Source: Physcia stellaris | Lineage: Eukaryota; Ascomycota; Lecanoromycetes; Caliciales; Physciaceae | Reading direction: 5' to 3' | Assembly (NCBI GenBank): GCA_018902385.1 | Contig: JABSSW010000074.1 | Location: 105,394-169,393, forward strand | Length of the DNA: 64,000 bases | Shown: positions 11,101 through 20,887 of the stretch, piece after piece | Position numbering within the stretch: position 1 is the stretch's first letter | Layout of the letters: every line of letters starts with the position of its first letter | Translations under genes and position numbers: made by a program | Notes under the pieces: model-generated | What the model saw: the letters and a program-made list of their open reading frames with translations, nothing else | Database searches by the model: none | Told to the model about the DNA's origin: nothing

Positions 11101-11999
11101 AGCCAAGTGGTCTTCCATACGCATGCCTGCACACCATAGCATCCGCTGCCGCCCTGAAGACCAATCTTGAAATTCAGCCGAGTCAATAAGCCATTCTCCG
11201 GTGCCTTTCTGACGTCGACTCATGATATCTGCGTGTCTAGATGCAAAGTTGAGAGGTGACAACCAGTCAAGCACCTTTTGATGCATGTGGCTAAGATTCA
11301 ATTTTGTGATCTCCGAAGACAGATTACTAAGTTCATCTTTGAGATCCGTAACATCTCCTTGGATAGCTTGAGAAAGATCTGTCAGATTTTTAAGATCTTC
11401 CTTTATGGCTTGAGACAGTGCACTGGTCGCCATGATTATCAGTGCAGAATTCCAAATGAGATTGCCAGAACCACTTACAAGTTGTCTTCTTGAAGCGCGA
11501 TACTGATTAATGACTTAAGTCGCTCAACCATCGTTAGAGCGTCTCTTATCCGCTTCTTATCAAATGACCAGAGTAGGTCTTTTCCAAGGCTCTTGCTCCC
11601 CACTTTGGCAAGGAGGATAGCTAGCTCTTCGAGCCTCTGTTTGTACAGGTCTAAAGCGCCTCCCGGCTGGCCCAGGGAGTGAAGTCGACAGAACCAAGGA
11701 CTTGCACGATCGGCATTTTTGACCTTGTCCTTGAGTGTGATCAAGAGACTCAAAAGGCCAAGGATTTCTTGCGCCAGCTGCGACTGCTCCTTGGGAGCAT
11801 TGTGTAGGTCATTGAGATAGCTACGGTAAGCCAAAGTCAATCAGCATCAAGTGTTCACAATCTGTATCATACCAGGCACAGCCAGGGCCAGTGATGTGCT
11901 CTTTCAATTACTTGAGTAGGCTTACCCAAAGGTTTTGTTGACGACTACGATTAGTTGGGTAAGGCTGGCTGCCAGACCGATAACTGAGACCGGATCCAT
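8160..11999 (-). CDS. NLR (STAND) receptor-like protein: HeLo-like N-terminus, NACHT, ankyrin repeats; seven exons
   Basis: Fungal NLRs sense non-self or cell damage and can trigger regulated cell death. My model has seven exons: 11999-~11927, 11820-11479, 11422-11121, 11062-11038, 10746-10664, 10601-10115 and 10056-8160, about 1069 residues. Every junction after exon 2 is phase-consistent; the exon 1-2 junction needs a base-level check. The N-terminus MDPVSVIGLAASLTQ with the following ~120 residues resembles fungal HeLo/Ses-like death-effector domains. NACHT: P-loop MPGAGKTTLT (about 239-248, across exons 3-5), IVVDHL, Walker B FVLVDALDEF (about 338-347), sensor RLLITSR. The GMFLSVELHL and LPKDLDGIYRETMDRI motifs follow, then a winged-helix part, a Cys cluster (609-637), ankyrin repeats (about 711-981) and an acidic repeat tail. 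One intron (10747-11037, 291 nt) is unusually long here; the others are 56-107. Confidence 0.85.
8201..8281 (-). repeat. 27-bp in-frame minisatellite, three copies, NLR C-terminus
   Basis: Three consecutive units start with CGGAGTGGTCTTCTTCG on the plus strand. They encode the acidic nonapeptide repeat beginning EEDHS near the end of the NLR protein. Unit length is a multiple of three, so copy-number change keeps the frame. Confidence 0.85.
8310..8393 (-). repeat. 42-bp in-frame tandem duplication in the NLR gene
   Basis: Two adjacent 42-bp units, differing at only about two positions, encode two copies of a 14-residue unit containing NSRLAQLLM(D/E)SK. It lies between the ankyrin region and the acidic 27-bp repeat array, so the receptor tail carries two separate expandable repeats. 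Confidence 0.85.
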
Positions 12000-13766
12000 A
12001 GATGAGAAGCATCTGATTTATCGAGGTCTCATCAGATTGTCGAGATGCCCACTAAGGAGGACACAGGGAAAAAGCTTGATAACCGCACTTTCGGGCAGCT
12101 CGTGGCTACTTCAGCTTTGATTGAAGGAGCTTTGAAGGACAAGGCTGATCTTGAGGCACAACAATAATAGCCAGAACCTCACTGGAGCCCCTGAGGGGGC
12201 AAACTTGGCGGTACCCTCAACCAAAAACTCGACCCCGCAAGACTTTGGCAAAGAGCTTTGAGCGTACCCAATCAGAACGAGGACAGACAGGCAGTACTCA
12301 ACATTGGCATCAACTTCTACTGAGCTTGAGTTTGAGGGACTCTGCCCTCATAGTCAAATCATTTCTTTAGATCCCGGCGACCATAGACAAGATCGGCCCT
12401 GACCGCCTTGTTTCTTCAACGTTTCGCCACCAAGTCAATGACCATCTTCCCAGGAATTACTATACCAGGCTTCTATTGGGCTCATTACACCGAGATTCGA
12501 CCGAAAAGGTTAAGATGAAATTAAATTATGGGTCAAACCGGTTAAAAGCGGAACTTGCCGCTTCGCGCCCTACGCAAAACCCGGCTAAGTAATTGGACCC
12601 AGTATGTATATCTTCTTCAGCACCTCTTCATCCTGAAACGCTGCCAACTTCCGAAAACGGGAAGCCGCTTCGCCGCATGCAAAAAGGTCCGACAAACCAG
12701 CAAGAAGAAGGCCTAGTGAATCTCGAATTCAAGGTCCATCATCTACTGTTTTGCCCTTTTCGTCAATGACCGAATGTCTGGTCACTACCCAATTGTCAGA
12801 AGGCTGAGGTAGATGGTCCTGGATGTTGCTCTCTCCCCACTGATGACCGCTTGCAGTGGGATTTCCCTACCGTGATAGCTCACGAAAAGACGTTTTGTCC
12901 CTCATTGCCCATAAACGACCGACATCAATCATGGGCGCTGGGGTCTTGTTCCGTGTGAACGTACGCGAAAAAGTACTAGTAGTACCTCTATGCGTACCGT
13001 TTTGGGGATCTTAAGGGGAGAACAGCATCGGACTTCCAATCATAATTGCTCCTATTTGCGGTCTTGACGATAATTCTAATCGCTTCCGACCAAGAAAGGA
13101 GGAAAAAGAGGGGATGAGTTCGAGGGTTATGTACCTGAGCCCATAGCATCGATATAAGCCGCATGATTAGGATCGAAGTGGTGAAGAAGATTTGCTGCTC
13201 GAGCGCCTATATAGCCGTGCCGGTTACGAAAAAGGCAGTTGGTTAAGGAAGAGAGCAAATAGATAGGAGACATAGGGTGTAGCTAACCCAATCCCGTAGA
13301 TTATACGTGATGAAATCGTAGAATTTGACCGTGGAGGCCTACCGGGGGGAGCTCTTCTGATATCCATAAAAAAGAACGTATACGTGAAGAGAGCCCTTTA
13401 CGTCTGCCATCCAATTCCCATCTTACCTACTCAAGTATCTTCCAGTTGCAGATATGGTCTGAAATTGGGGACTTCTGCGATTTACAGTCATACGATTCCT
13501 CGAGATCAGACTAGGTATTATTCCAAAGTCGGGAACATGTCTTGTCATCCCATCCAGACCCTGGAAACTGCATGTAAATATCATACTAACCTCAGGACAT
13601 CAGAATCGGAGAATTTCGCTTGAGCATCATGCCCACAACCGCTGACTTGGGGCTAGTAAGTCGCATCGGCGAGCGATACTAGCTGGTCGCGGAAGTTGCA
13701 ATCGTGGCCCTGATCTGGAAGCGAACGTACTTCTACGTGGCGCCAGATACAGCTCCATCGATAACC
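12000..13766. other. Gene-poor interval upstream of the NLR gene
   Basis: No supported coding region on either strand; open frames are short and without motifs. The portion next to 11999 must hold the NLR promoter. I see no complete transposon, no tRNA and no clear repeat. Confidence 0.4.
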
Positions 13767-14027
13767 TTATTTCAACACCAAGATCTCGGGCGCTCCGCCA
13801 GGTCGGTTGATGTAGCGACCAACCTCAATCGAATGTCCCATGAAAGTCATCTGTAAGCATATGTAGCAGGTTAGTTTTTCGAAATAGTCTCTTTCAAGCT
13901 TGCGCCGAAAAATGCCAATTGGCATCAAACCCAAGATTGTCTCGCGGAAGTCGTGAGCTCCTAAGTGATGAGATTTGCGTTTGATCGAGCCCTGGCGTGT
14001 TCCGGACCTCGCAGTGGCAGGAGACAT
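13767..14027 (-). CDS. Uncertain 86-codon open frame
   Basis: An open frame with balanced amino-acid use, ending in MGHSIEVGRYINRPGGAPEI. I recognise no family. No splice partner or neighbour supports it, and it could be an exon of a decayed gene or chance. Included because it is the only protein-like frame in this 3-kb interval. Confidence 0.2.
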   Translation of the reverse strand: MSPATARSGTRQGSIKRKSHHLGAHDFRETILGLMPIGIFRRKLERDYFEKLTCYICLQMTFMGHSIEVGRYINRPGGAPEILVLK

Positions 14028-14154
14028 GCTTCCTCAAACATCTTTTCCTCCCCTGACTATCCCGATACCTCCTTCCATTGGAAATTTATCTCCTCCTCTT
14101 CGCTCGAATTGTGTTCTTGGCAACAAATCTGCAGAAGAATCTTGTTTGTTCCAG

Positions 14155-14361
14155 ACAACAAATCTTCCTCACTGCTCTTCTTTCTCACTGCTCTTCTTCC
14201 TCACTGCTCTTCTTCCTCACTGTTTTTTTTCCTCACTGCTTTTTTTCCTCACTGCTCTTCTTCCTCATTGCTCTTCTTTTTCACTGCTCTTCTTTCTCAC
14301 TGCTCTTCTTCCTCACTGTTTTTTTTTTTTCCTCACTGCTCTTCTTCCTCACTGCTCTTGA
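14155..14361. repeat. 16-bp CT-rich minisatellite (CCTCACTGCTCTTCTT)
   Basis: About a dozen units of CCTCACTGCTCTTCTT in tandem, with variants where CTCTTCTT has become a T run. A last partial unit (TCTCACTG) sits after a short gap at about 14371. One strand is almost pure pyrimidine, so the tract could form non-B DNA. It is open in two frames, giving Leu/Ser/Phe-rich pseudo-proteins that I do not consider genes. Confidence 0.85.
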
Positions 14362-15467
14362 GGAGAACTCTCACTGTTTTGTGTCTCGTTGCCACAGGCT
14401 GATCGCTGAGTGGTTGGCCTGTGGTCGTCGACACTATAGCAATATAAACCTCCTTTCAATCAACAGTCCGACATAACTGTAATAGAATTCATTGTTAAGG
14501 ACGCCGGCACCAGCATTGCATATGTTTTCAAAGGCAATGAAGTCCACAGAATCGCTCAGACCGATTCATCAATTTGAAATGTGTTTCCTCCACGTCCAAG
14601 ACCAGGAAGAGGCCCCGTAACATTCGCCGTGGCTATCGCGGCCACTGTTAGAGAGTCCCCTCGATCGTACATCAGACAAAACCTTTCATAGCGGACGACA
14701 GCGCCAGAGTGTTGATTCTTGCCTGCGTGCTCATCTCTTGTGGACTCATCTCAAACTATTACGATGGTCTTTGATTCATTCTATAGGAAAAGCACTTCAT
14801 TCAGTAGTACCTTCGGTCTCCAAATTCCCAGTATGGTATTCAAGGTCTGAACTTTCTCTTCAATTTGAAATCTGTTCAGACGTAAAAGCGTGCTGACCCA
14901 ACATGGGTACGAGACCAACTCCAAGGGTCTCTTCCGATCAAGTGCAGCTTGATCCAGCTTATGTTAGCACGCAGCGTCCTGATATGAACGCATGGTAAAC
15001 TAACAATGCATAAGATCGTTTCCAAAGTTCCCTTCTTATCATGTATTCTTAGTGCTCTTTGGATCACTATGCCATATCAACTGTAGTTATGCTCCGTCGC
15101 CAGTGAGAGTTGGTAGTGGGGTTGTTGGCGCACCAGACCCCCGAAATAGGGGTTCGCGGACTTCTAAGCGGAGGACTGCCAGTAATGCCCGCAGTCTGCT
15201 CTCCTGATCTCGGGGATATCACCCTGATTAGAAAGCTCCTGCTGCACTGGATGCTCAGTGTTATATACTTGACGAGTACGGTGAACTCCAACGGCAAGCT
15301 TTGGACTGAGGCGAGCAACCTCGATGCCGAGTGATTAGTAGTGAGTCCCGAGCGACCCCTAACCCCTGACCTCTGACCCCTAACCCCTATGATCTATCCC
15401 TCACCCAGCCCCCTGATTTTCTTCGAATATATTTGTCAACTCAACTATTTTTACCATAAGAACCCAC
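14362..15467. other. Gene-poor interval upstream of tRNA-Glu
   Basis: No gene supported. It contains a short degenerate telomere-like string at about 15354-15390 (listed separately). The remaining open frames are short and motif-free. Confidence 0.35.
15354..15390. repeat. Degenerate telomere-like CCCCTAA repeats
   Basis: Several near-repeats of ACCCCTAACCCCTGACC occur in a row just upstream of the tRNA gene. They resemble variant fungal telomere repeats (TTAGGG/TTAGGGG on the other strand) but are short and imperfect. They may be an interstitial telomeric remnant or simple C/T-rich slippage. Confidence 0.45.
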
Positions 15468-15556
15468 TCCGAAATGGTCTAGTGGTTAGGATTTCCGCCT
15501 CTCATCACCCTGAGAAATGTCCGCGGAAGGCCGGGGTTCAATTCCCCGTTTCGGAA
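15468..15556 (+). tRNA. tRNA-Glu (CTC) with a 17-nt intron
   Basis: The acceptor stem TCCGAAA (15468-15474) pairs with TTTCGGA (15549-15555), with discriminator A at 15556. The D-arm holds the A-box TGGTCTAGTGG. The anticodon stem TCCGC pairs with GCGGA, with anticodon CTC at 15501-15503 in loop CTCTCAC. An intron of 17 nt (15505-15521) sits one base 3' of the anticodon, the canonical nuclear position, and contains CTGAGA that can pair with the anticodon. The T-arm has GGTTCAATTCC. Mature length is 72. Intron ends are inferred from stem pairing. Confidence 0.93.
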
Positions 15557-16060
15557 CATTACATTTTTTGGAATTTTTTGGGAATTCCTTGCATGTGCGG
15601 GATTATGATTTGGGAAGGGGGATTTAGGTTGAGATATTCACGTAATATTGCTGGTTATGCACTTTTTAGGTTTGAGGTAAGGCTGATTTGTAGCGCGATG
15701 AGTACTATGGGTGAGGAGTGTGTGATTTAAGATGGCTGAGGCGAGGCTGGGGCCTTGTATGTGATCTGGCAGGGTAGGTATTGGTTTTGGTCGTTGGTGA
15801 GGGTTCCAGAGTCGTTAAAACGGATTTTCGTCTTTGGTCGGTACTGTAGTCAGAGGGGGCTCCTATCGCACGCGATGGATTGTGCGCCATCAAACAAATA
15901 AGACTTGCAGAATTAACATTTACTATGTACTCATAGATCCTTACACCCTTGGGGACGGGGCCTCATTCGACCAAATGAGTTGGTCGCTCCCCCAAACCAA
16001 ACGCCTCCTAAACCGCGGCTGGAAAAGGCCGGAAACTCCCAAGCTACTACATCAATGTCA
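15557..16060. other. Intergenic region between tRNA-Glu and the TLC-domain gene
   Basis: Contains the Pol III terminator and the 3' UTR of the minus-strand TLC-domain gene. No other feature seen. Confidence 0.4.
15564..15569 (+). terminator. RNA polymerase III terminator
   Basis: A run of six T residues lies 8 bases after the tRNA-Glu discriminator base, as expected for Pol III termination. A second T6 run follows shortly after. Confidence 0.75.
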
Positions 16061-17270
16061 CTACGCCTTCCTCTGCCTGACCTGCGTCTTGTGCAGCTTA
16101 AGCACCTTTCCTTCCTCGTCAATCTCCATATGCCCGCTCTCCTTGAATTTCCCATTAGCACCCAGCATAACCCCATCAACGACCCCATCCACGAGCGCCA
16201 CGCCCTCCACCAAAACCGGATCTTCCTCCTTCGCCTTCCCATTCGCCTTCCCCTTCTTCTCCGTGAATCGCTTCTTGATCGTCTCGATCATCTTCCCGAA
16301 CCAGTAGAAATTAAGCGTGTTCAGCACCACATTGCTTCCCAAATAAACGCAACCCAGCCAGGCGGGCACGTTCGCCCCAGTCGCATATTTCATGACCTCA
16401 TCGCCAACACCCCACGCTTTCTCCAGTACCCCGGCGTTGTCAATGTGGAGTGCGGACCAGACGTCGGCGTAGACGCGGAGAGATTGGTAGGAGCCCCATA
16501 CAAGGCGGCAGCTGAAGAAGGAGGTGAGGAGGAAGATGCCGTTGTACCATTGGGGCTTGGAGCCGGTCATGTGGAGTTTGTCGAAGAACCAGTGGAAGTT
16601 TAGGAAGGGGGAGGAGAGCTCATAGAGGATGAAGGTGGGGCCGTAGAAGTTGACAAAGGGTCGCTGGAAAACATTAGCCCGGGATCCTTGTAGGAATCAC
16701 CTCCTATGCCGTGCTGTAAAGCCAGGCTCCAAAGCTCGACGCTTGGATCTCGCCAGTGATGCAGATGTAGTGCGGAGGAAGACTTACGAAACCTAGAGAA
16801 AACACTATTAAAGCGGCAACAGCGTGTGCCAGCAGTCCCCATCCGAAGGTCGCAACATGCCTCAAGCATATCACCAGATCCCACAGAAAGTATCCGGCCG
16901 CAAAACCCTGGATCATGCCTCCAGCTCCCGTGTAGCCGAATACCCTCTCTTCCCATTGTTGGGTCTTTCTTTCGGAATCAACTCGCATCACCCAAAGCGC
17001 TAGACTGCATATCGAGACACTCTGCACCAGAGAAACGACGTGAACGTCCCAATTTAGCCGCGTGCGCGGTGGTAGATGTGGATATATGGAGGGGAAGAGT
17101 CGCGAAGATAAGAACGGTGAGAGGTAAACACATATGAGATGGTATGTCAGAGTGGCAAAGAGGATCTCATGGATGTGAAGAGGCAACGTTGGGAGATCGA
17201 GGGCGTTGGCTAAGGGTCTGGTGAGGTCGGCGAGGAGAGGCGGGCACGGTATTGGAAATGGGTCGTGCAT
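16061..17270 (-). CDS. TLC-domain integral membrane protein, two exons
   Basis: TLC (TRAM/LAG1/CLN8) proteins are multi-pass ER or Golgi membrane proteins linked to lipid synthesis, sensing or trafficking. Exon 1 is 17270-16788, the intron 16664-16787 (GTAAGT...CTAAT...TTCCAG, 124 nt), exon 2 16663-16061, giving 361 residues. Seen: N-terminal hydrophobic segments, a central stretch IQGFAAGYFLWDLVICL, RHV and a Gly/Ala-rich membrane segment, then across the splice site FVNFYGPTFILYELSSPFLNF followed by HWFFDKL. The order of aromatic, Asp and His residues is typical of the TLC core. Further membrane segments follow and a charged cytosolic tail ends the protein. It lacks the extra domain of ceramide synthases, so it is more like the TMEM56/TLCD group. 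The ATG at 17268-17270 is the first in frame. Confidence 0.85.
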
Positions 17271-17663
17271 CGCTGGTATAGGGAAGAAGACAATCTTCTT
17301 GATGTTATCGAGACATTGTGATGAAAGACCTTATCTTCACTTCGAAGAGGAAGAAGCCTGATGCGTCTTGTGAGTAAGTCAGGCAGACAAAGGGCACACC
17401 GGATTTGTCGGCGATAAAGCCAAGATAGCACTAGGGTTAGTGCCATATCTATCAACGTGCCTGCTTTAGAGACACTGAGGTAATATGACGGTGTTCTTGG
17501 ATGAGACTCATATATCTAAGATTACAGAGTTATTAGGTGGAAAAAAATCAGTCAAGGCTCCGTCGTGGTTCTGCATGCATCGGTCATGCGTTCTCGCGTG
17601 CCTTCATGCAATGCCCAAACGCTTACATCAATTTCACATGCTAACATCTGATCTGTCATTACC
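17271..17663. other. Intergenic region between TLC-domain and EAF genes
   Basis: Promoter side of the TLC gene and 3' UTR side of the EAF gene, both transcribed on the minus strand. No other feature seen. Confidence 0.35.
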
Positions 17664-18850
17664 TCACTCTTCTTCGCTCTCCTCCGAGCTTTCCTCATGT
17701 GCCGCATGGCTCACGCCTACTGGACCTCCATGCCCATTGACTTGCACTCCTTGAGCGGCACTGTCTTCAATATCTTCTTCTCCCTCCAGAGCCATCTCCA
17801 GTTCTGCTTCCAAATCAGCCTCTTCTTCGGCCTCCTCTTGAGGTGTACGAGGAGGCGGAGCTCTTTGTGGCGATGGTAACTTGAGATCCTCTAAGACGTC
17901 CATGTCATCTGACCTGTCGCTCTCCACGCTCGGCGGACGTCTGATCACCCTAGCCGCAGGGCTCATAGAGCTTGCCGCGGAACGCAATGAGATTGGCCCC
18001 GTGCTTCCTGGATCCCCATCGAACGCACCCATGAAGCGGTTTCGTCGTTGATTTGTCTCTGGCTCCATCTCGATGATGAGTCCACCATCATCCGAATCTT
18101 CATTATCCGCATCGGCTTCCTCTCGGTGGAGGTGACGCTGGTCGTTTGGGTTGAGGCCGCGGACGAGGCTTGGGCTTGTTTGGTATCGGTCGCTGTAAAG
18201 GAGACGCTTCGATGGAGGGACGGGGAACTGGTGAAGACCCGAGGTTTGACCCTGGCTCTGGCGAAGCCGTCCTTTGCCGTTTGGCCGCTTGGAGAAAATG
18301 TCTGTAATCGTACGGGTTGTTAGGATCACCTATCTCGCTTCCAGCATCGTCGCCGAGCTCTGTCCCTGCATTATTTTCCTGAGCAGGATTTCCGGTTTTG
18401 ATATGGGGGTACTGCTGCTCTAAAGTCCTGGAGTTGGGATTCGTGGGTGTGGATTGTAGGTTGAAGGTAAATTCGGCATCAAGCTTATCAAGAGACAGTG
18501 TTTGTGTGTTTGGATCATAGATCAACAGACAAGAATCAGTCGGCCGCTGGGAGCCGGTGTATGCGTACACGCTATCATCACCATCGATCTTGATTGAGAG
18601 ACTGTAAGCTTCAGGCTTGGATAAGGGCTTGATGGTGCTGGTGGTCACGGATTGAGAGAGCTTCGGCTTGTGGTTGACTGATTCAAAGTTAGCATTATCT
18701 TAGAGAGGACCTATCGCTCGCTTTACGTTCGATTGAGGCATTATGCCTTTTCCTTCGCTGATTGTTTCGTAAAAGCTGGTCTGCAATCTTTATTGGGTAT
18801 TTGGCTCCTTTGGCAGGATCTATAGACATAAGCGGCATGGCTGCTGCCAT
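17664..18850 (-). CDS. ELL-associated factor (EAF) family transcription elongation protein
   Basis: EAF proteins bind ELL and stimulate RNA polymerase II elongation. Exon 1 (18850-18727) starts with MAAAMPLMSIDPAKGAKYPI. An intron at 18678-18726 (GTAAAG...GCTAAC...AATCAG, 49 nt) leads into NHKPKLSQSVTT and then the EAF core: YSLSIKIDGDDSVYAYTGSQ, LLIYDPNTQTLSLDKL, EFTFNLQSTP. The rest is disordered and Pro/Arg-rich, with EDSDDGGLIIEME near the C-terminus, a recurrent acidic motif of the family, and a glutamate-rich tail. The C-terminal part lies in another frame from the N-terminal domain. The switch occurs at about 18100-18170, where I see only weak splice signals, so it is a short atypical intron or an indel. 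Divergent from the mitochondrial SerRS gene. Confidence 0.75.
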
Positions 18851-19096
18851 ATCCAAGAAGTCCAGAGATTCTTGAGGGGTAATAAGATAGGATTTGGATT
18901 CACGACTGCACAAGTTGGGCCTTCTTGCCTCATCTTGGCCAAACCAAATGCAGACAAAGCGGCTTGCGGGCGCTCCCGTGTCCCTGAATTTTAGCGCTCA
19001 GAGCTGATTGCAGATCAAAAGCTTATCAGTCAAACTCTTCTTTAGCTTCGTAAACTTTCCGATACCTATCAGGCTATCACCCACCCACTTGAGGTC
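18851..19096. promoter_or_regulatory. Divergent promoter region between EAF and mitochondrial SerRS
   Basis: About 245 bases between two divergent start codons; it must hold both promoters. No recognisable TATA element or binding-site repeat. Confidence 0.4.
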
Positions 19097-20602
19097 ATGG
19101 TAAATGGAAGACCCAATCTACTGTTACGGGCCTACCACGTCCCCAGATGCAGTCGCGGCTTCTCTTCGTCCCCTTTGAAACAAGACTTACCGTCGATAGC
19201 TCCCAGACCGAACATCAATGTCAAGTATATCCGGCAGAATCCAGACCTCTACGCCAAGAACGCGGTTCAAAGAAATTACAAAAATGTAGAGGGAAACCCT
19301 CTGAAGATCGTCCAGCTCTTTGATGAGTGGAAACTCTCTCAATCCAAAGGACGTGGTTTGCGGGAGCGGAGCAACGCCATTCGGACGAAGCTTTCACATG
19401 CCAAAACCTTCAGCGGTCGTGAACCTGATAAAGAAGCAAGCGAAAGCGAGAGCAAAGAATCATTGCAACAAGATGCTAGGGAGTTGAAAGAACAGATTGC
19501 TGGAATAGAAGATGTCGAGGACGCGTTGAATAAGCAGATATTTGCTCTTGCTTCCGACCTCCCCAATCTCACTAGCCCCGAAACACCTCTTTCAAAGACT
19601 CCGCAAGTCGTCGATTACATTAATAAGCCGGCTTCCAAAACCCCACCGTCCCATGACCAAAGATGGCGTAATCACGTCCATCTAGGTTCAGAGTTCGATC
19701 TCATAGATTTTGCCAGCGCTGGGACAACAACCGGGTGGGGATGGTATTATCTGAAAAACGAGGGTGCACTTCTCGAACAGGCTCTTGTACAATATGCACT
19801 TCACGTTGCCCTCAAACACGGATTCACCGTCGTTTCGCCTCCATCAATGGTCTACAGTCACATTGCACCAGCCTGCGGATTCAAGCCTCGTGATCAAAAT
19901 AATGAGCAACAAATCTACACAATAGCTCAAAGCGAGAGTGACAAACAAGCAGCCAAGCCCGGACATAGTTTGGCTGCGACTGCTGAGATACCCTTTGCAG
20001 CCTTGAAAGCCAATACCATCTTTCATGAGGTGGATCTCCCCTTTCGCATCGTGGGTTCGTCACGCTGCTACCGGGCTGAAGCTGGTGCTCGAGGTGCGGA
20101 AACCAAGGGGCTATACCGTGTACATGAATTCACTAAAGTTGAGATGTTTGCTTGGGGCATGAAAGACAAGTCTTCGGAATTGTTTGATGAGATGCTCGCA
20201 ATCCAACGTGAGATCTTGACGTCACTTGGGCTTTACTGTCGGATTCTAGAAATGCCAGCATTCGACCTTGGAGCAAGCGCCTATCGAAAGCGAGACATCG
20301 AGGCTTACTTCCCAAGCAGGAGGGACATAGATGAAGGGTGGGGGGAAGTTACCTCTACTTCCATGTGTACTGATTACCAAACAAGACGGTTGTCCACAAG
20401 GGTTCGAGTCAAAGATGGATCCCTCGAATTTCCTGAGACCGTCAATGGGACTGCGCTGGCTGTGCCAAGAATTCTGGCCGCATTGCTAGAACATGGTTGG
20501 GACGAGCATGAAGAGGTTATCAAGATACCGGAATGCTTGCAACCATGGGTAGGAAAGGAAAAGATCAACAAGAAACAAAAAGGATCATTGCAGGAGCCAT
20601 GA
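19097..20602 (+). CDS. DIA4: Mitochondrial seryl-tRNA synthetase
   Basis: Class II aminoacyl-tRNA synthetase charging mitochondrial tRNA-Ser. 501 residues, intronless. The N-terminus is Arg/Ser-rich (RCSRGFSSSP), as in a mitochondrial presequence. A coiled tRNA-binding arm follows (about 35-150; RSNAIRTKL, ELKEQIAGIEDVEDALNKQI). Catalytic core: motif 1 area WYYLKNEGALLEQALVQYAL (about 217-236), the TAEIPFAAL serine-site motif, motif 2 FRIVGSSRCYRAEAG (about 316) ending RVHEFTKVEMF, and motif 3 NGTALAVPRILAALLE (about 449). ATG at 19097 is the first in frame. Length fits fungal mitochondrial forms. Confidence 0.95.
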   Translation: MVNGRPNLLLRAYHVPRCSRGFSSSPLKQDLPSIAPRPNINVKYIRQNPDLYAKNAVQRNYKNVEGNPLKIVQLFDEWKLSQSKGRGLRERSNAIRTKLSHAKTFSGREPDKEASESESKESLQQDARELKEQIAGIEDVEDALNKQIFALASDLPNLTSPETPLSKTPQVVDYINKPASKTPPSHDQRWRNHVHLGSEFDLIDFASAGTTTGWGWYYLKNEGALLEQALVQYALHVALKHGFTVVSPPSMVYSHIAPACGFKPRDQNNEQQIYTIAQSESDKQAAKPGHSLAATAEIPFAALKANTIFHEVDLPFRIVGSSRCYRAEAGARGAETKGLYRVHEFTKVEMFAWGMKDKSSELFDEMLAIQREILTSLGLYCRILEMPAFDLGASAYRKRDIEAYFPSRRDIDEGWGEVTSTSMCTDYQTRRLSTRVRVKDGSLEFPETVNGTALAVPRILAALLEHGWDEHEEVIKIPECLQPWVGKEKINKKQKGSLQEP

Positions 20603-20887
20603 GACGTCCCAAGCCGGTCCAGTTTCAGCGACTTTGAGAGACATCGTAGGTCCATTGTAGATTGGCTAATGAGCACTACTTATTAATCATCCATAATCTT
20701 GGTGCTCTTCCATCAACTTAACAATCACCCAGTACAAGAGTTCAACTAAAAGTCATGCCAGCCGGTAATCTCCCTTCCCCGCATCGCAAGTTGGCCAAAA
20801 TGAAAGGCTCGCTTCAAGCGCATACAAATGGCTATTATACTCCTCAACCTTCAGCAACCCCTCTCGACGACTTTCCATGCGACACAA
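20603..20887. other. Intergenic region
   Basis: SerRS 3' UTR and promoter of the secreted-protein gene. In-frame ATGs at 20828 and 20888 both precede the next gene. No other signal. Confidence 0.3.

Noticed and set aside
14155-14361. CRISPR-like array
   Set aside because: The units are contiguous with no unique spacers, the genome is fungal, and the tract is a simple minisatellite. The same holds for 32951-33058.
13965-14476. Three overlapping Ser/Leu/Phe-rich frames across the CT minisatellite as coding
   Set aside because: They exist only because a 16-bp repeat without stops is read in several frames; there is no start context or domain.
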